Source of the DNA: Saccharothrix sp. ALI-22-I
GTDB taxonomy: Bacteria; Actinomycetota; Actinomycetes; Mycobacteriales; Pseudonocardiaceae
Assembly: GCF_001984175.1 (NCBI RefSeq)
Contig: NZ_MTQP01000067.1
Location: 248,001-312,000, forward strand
Direction of reading: 5' to 3'
Length of the DNA: 64,000 bases
Below, in pieces: positions 61,849-64,000 of the stretch. A program made the position numbers and the translations under genes. Position 1 is the stretch's first letter. Each line of letters opens with the position of its first letter. A model generated the notes under the pieces. That model worked only from the letters and a program-made list of their open reading frames with translations, was not told where the DNA came from and did no database searches.

Positions 61849-63249
61849 TCACTCAGAGTCGTCCGAAGCCCCCTTGAGCCCGGCCTCGACCAGCGCGCGG
61901 ATGGCGTCGTTGGAGCCGCTGAGCACGTGGGCGTAGATCCGGAACAGCACCTCCAGTGAGTGCCCCGCCCACTCGGCGACCTGCTTCGGCGGCACGCCGG
62001 AGCTGAGCCACAGCGAGACGCCAGCGTGGCGCAGGTCGTAGGGCGAGGCGGCCAGGTCGGTCGCCGCCAGCTCGGGCGGCAACGCCTTCTCCCTTGCCTT
62101 GCGCCACGCCCGCAGGATCGTCAGCTTGGGCAGCTCGTCGTTGTTGCGCTCGCCGCGGAACAGGCGGCCGTCCTCGGCCGTGCCGTACACGCGCATGTGG
62201 CGGTGCAGCAAGGCGGTCAGCTCAGGCGGACTGGGGACCGGGCGGATCGTCCCGGCGTCGCGCTGCTTGAGCTGGCGCTCGTCTCGGTTCTTCCCGCTGT
62301 CGGTCCACTCCTTGCCCGCGTGCGGGCGGGCGGTCTCCAAGTGGATCTCCCCCCAGCCCTCCTCGGGCAGCGAGAGCTGGTGCTTGGACAGCGCCGCCGC
62401 CTCCTCCGGGCGCATCCCGGCGTAGTAGAGGCAGCCGAAGAACGCCACCAGGCGCGGGCCGCTGCGCTTCTGCACCCGCACGGCGTCCAAGAGGTCGCGC
62501 ACCTGCGCCGGGTTGGCAACGCGGCGCTGGTCGATGGCCTGGACCGTCTTCCGCGGCGCGATCCACTTCAGGGCCGGGATGGGGTTGGTGTCGAGGAGCT
62601 TGCGCTCCACGGCGTACTCCATCGCCGTGCCGAGGATCTTGCGCTGGCGCGAGACGACGCTCGGCGCCGCGGGCTTGCCGTCGAGCTTGACCGCGAGCCT
62701 GTCGAGCAGGGGCCGCAGCACCTGCGCGTCGCGCAGCGCGGTCACGGGCAAGGTGTTCGCCTGCACCCACTTCAGCGCCCGGCGCACGTCCTCGGGCACG
62801 TCGGCCCCGGCCCGGCGGGAGGTGTTGAATCCCCAGCGGGTCAGCGCACTGCGGATCAGCGCGTCGTCCGGCTTGCCCTTGGTGGAGGAGAACATCGCCG
62901 GGGTAGCCCTGGTCAGCGCCTCGGCGTGCGTCCGCCGCGTCGTGGCCGCGACGTGCGGCCACTTCATGTCCACGAACGCGCAGGCGAACTCGTACCAGGA
63001 CATCTCGTCGGACTGCCGGGCCATCGACACGGGCAGCCCGTCGAAGACCCGGAACGCCTCGCCCTTGCGGGCGGCAGCGATCAGGTCGGACCGGAATCCC
63101 TCGGCGAGCGCCTTGGTTGCGTACTTCTGCTTGAAGCGCTTCCTGATGACCCTCCACTGCACCCAGTAGGTGAAGGTGTTCTTCTTGCCCTTGTGCGGGT
63201 ACGCATCGAGCACAAAAATCTGGACGTCGTAGCTCGTCTCGTCCGTCAT
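61849..63249 (-). CDS. int: Tyrosine recombinase integrase
   Basis: 466 residues from ATG 63249, in an ATGA overlap with the small HTH gene. N-terminal SAM-like core-binding region (SWYEFACAFVDMKWPHVAAT) and C-terminal catalytic domain: Arg in YYAGMRPEEAAALSK, HxxR-type SPYDLRHAGVSLWL, and H/Y in WAGHSLEVLFRIYAHV. It inserts an element at the 3' end of a tRNA gene, here tRNA-Arg(CCG), 180 nt away, facing towards it. Typical of actinomycete integrative elements or prophages. Confidence 0.93.
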   Translation of the reverse strand: MTDETSYDVQIFVLDAYPHKGKKNTFTYWVQWRVIRKRFKQKYATKALAEGFRSDLIAAARKGEAFRVFDGLPVSMARQSDEMSWYEFACAFVDMKWPHVAATTRRTHAEALTRATPAMFSSTKGKPDDALIRSALTRWGFNTSRRAGADVPEDVRRALKWVQANTLPVTALRDAQVLRPLLDRLAVKLDGKPAAPSVVSRQRKILGTAMEYAVERKLLDTNPIPALKWIAPRKTVQAIDQRRVANPAQVRDLLDAVRVQKRSGPRLVAFFGCLYYAGMRPEEAAALSKHQLSLPEEGWGEIHLETARPHAGKEWTDSGKNRDERQLKQRDAGTIRPVPSPPELTALLHRHMRVYGTAEDGRLFRGERNNDELPKLTILRAWRKAREKALPPELAATDLAASPYDLRHAGVSLWLSSGVPPKQVAEWAGHSLEVLFRIYAHVLSGSNDAIRALVEAGLKGASDDSE

Positions 63250-63428
63250 GCTGATTCCTCCAGTTCTTCCAGCCACCGCTCGTAATCGGCGACCCGGATT
63301 CGCAGCTCGCCGTTAGGTAGGCGGATGCACTTCGGGCCGCGCCCCTTCGCGCGCCAGTCGTAGAAGGTGGACCGGCTGATTCCGAGGTCGGCACACACGT
63401 CAGCGACAGTGAGGCGGCTAGGGGTCAA
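63246..63428 (-). CDS. Excisionase-like helix-turn-helix protein
   Basis: 60 residues from TTG 63428. AlpA/MerR-like HTH: LTVADVCADLGISRSTFYDW, then GRGPKCIRLPNGELRIRVAD, the pattern of HTH_17 excisionases found before integrases. It overlaps the integrase start by ATGA. Likely directs excision; could also repress the integrase. Confidence 0.85.
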   Translation of the reverse strand: MTPSRLTVADVCADLGISRSTFYDWRAKGRGPKCIRLPNGELRIRVADYERWLEELEESA

Positions 63429-63462
63429 GGGGTGGTTCTCCGATTCGAATTCGAGAAGGGGT

Positions 63463-63491
63463 GCGGGGCGCCCAAAACTGGAGCGCCCCGC
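63463..63491 (-). terminator. Hairpin between element genes
   Basis: GCGGGGCGC (63463-63471) with GCGCCCCGC (63483-63491), 11-nt loop. It lies between the end of the 125-residue gene and the HTH gene and is probably a terminator. Confidence 0.6.
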
Positions 63492-63505
63492 CTTCGTTCA
63501 GCGCC

Positions 63506-63883
63506 TCACAGACTGGAGACGATCTTCGCCACGTTCGACGACTGCGGGAGGATCGCGAGGTGCCAGGGCGCCATCACTCGCACCTCGTCGAACTCCACCC
63601 AGACGTCGATGTGGCCGCCGTCCGGCGCGTTCGGCCGGAACCTGACCCGTTGCCCCTTACCGAGGCCGATCGGCACGTCGGCGTAGGGGTTCAGCACCGC
63701 GTCCGACTCCTCGGGCCGGGTGGTGAGTCGGGCCTCGTCCGCGCGCTGGTCGGCCGCAAGGACGTCGAACGCGGCGTTGCGGACCGCGCGCCGGAGGCGC
63801 TCCATCCGATCGCGAGCCCAGCGCGGGAGCTTCTCCTCTCGCGAGTCGGCCTCGATCAGCTCTGCGAGCCTGGCGTCGATCAC
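63506..63883 (-). CDS. Mobile-element hypothetical protein
   Basis: 125 residues, GTG 63883, overlapping the preceding gene (GTGA). Helical N-terminus with an Arg-rich stretch (WARDRMERLRRAVRNAAFDV), and a beta-rich C-terminus (QRVRFRPNAPDGGHIDVWVE). No family recognised. Such genes of unknown function commonly lie next to integrase modules. Confidence 0.6.
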   Translation of the reverse strand: MIDARLAELIEADSREEKLPRWARDRMERLRRAVRNAAFDVLAADQRADEARLTTRPEESDAVLNPYADVPIGLGKGQRVRFRPNAPDGGHIDVWVEFDEVRVMAPWHLAILPQSSNVAKIVSSL

Positions 63884-64000
63884 GCCTCGAATGCCCGCGC
63901 CTGGCGCAGGCTGCGCAGCAGCTCGGCGTCGCCGTCGTGCTCGGCCAGGCGCTCGTAGGCGGTCACGTGCACGACCATCTCGCCTGCGCCCTTGGCGATC
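63880..64000 (-). CDS. Mobile-element gene, partial at right edge
   Basis: An open frame ending at 63880, reading AKGAGEMVVHVTAYERLAEH then DGDAELLRSLRQARAFEA. It is coupled to the 125-residue gene by GTGA and its start is beyond the window or at the ATG near 63980. Too short to assign. Confidence 0.4.
   Translation of the reverse strand, partial: IAKGAGEMVVHVTAYERLAEHDGDAELLRSLRQARAFEA

Noticed and set aside
1..64000. CRISPR array
   Set aside because: No regularly spaced identical repeats with unique spacers were seen on either strand.

Overview
The window is high-GC DNA from an actinomycete, most likely a Pseudonocardiales relative (Saccharothrix, Actinosynnema or Lentzea type). This is inferred from the GTG/TTG starts, the actinobacterial gene families (NucS, DUF2550, DUF3105, MeaA, a MurA with Asp at the catalytic Cys position) and a gene order that closely matches the mycobacterial argS-lysA-hom-thrC-thrB-rho-rpmE-prfA-prmC-sua5-wecA-atpI-atpBEFHAGDC-DUF2550-(cob adenosyltransferase)-murA-nucS block.

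1-13.9 kb is an accessory island with two compact, translationally coupled operons. The first (1-9.6 kb, left end outside the window) encodes a Cys-motif protein, a small coiled-coil protein, a 1467-residue DEVH helicase, a phospholipase-D-fold protein and a 715-residue protein. It resembles the DpdH/J/K part of the Dpd 7-deazaguanine DNA-modification/restriction cluster, but no modification genes are visible. The second (10.9-13.0 kb) is a minimal ubiquitin-like conjugation operon: a single multiubiquitin-fold Ubl, an E2-like protein, and one polypeptide fusing a JAB/JAMM peptidase to a ThiF/E1 adenylyltransferase. A divergent XRE-regulator/ImmA-metallopeptidase pair sits between the two operons.

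The island meets the core chromosome inside nucS. A 5' stub of one nucS (codons 1-47 plus a 32-codon novel tail) lies directly upstream of a complete, diverged nucS, with a GTGA overlap. This looks like an element that disrupted the resident mismatch endonuclease gene while bringing a replacement.

14-24 kb holds metabolic and envelope genes (NUDIX, enoyl-CoA hydratase, lipoprotein, cysteine hydrolase with a broken AraC gene, MeaA, MurA, PduO-type adenosyltransferase, HxlR/imine-reductase-like pair) and unusual intergenic repeats. 23.2-33.6 kb is the F1Fo-ATP synthase operon on the minus strand, with atpC split from atpD by an opposite-strand IclR gene and a strong hairpin. 33.6-43.8 kb carries wecA, sua5, prmC, lpdA, a BAAT-family hydrolase, prfA, rpmE and rho. 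43.8-50.2 kb is the thrB-thrC-hom-lysA-argS operon.

50.3-61.5 kb contains membrane-anchored DUF3105 and DUF305 proteins, a long acyl-CoA dehydrogenase, a ROK regulator divergent from a secreted GH92 alpha-mannosidase, a CDF metal exporter and an alpha/beta hydrolase. At 61.6 kb a tRNA-Arg(CCG) gene is followed by an integrase and a small HTH (excisionase-like) gene, marking the edge of a second integrated element that runs off the right end.
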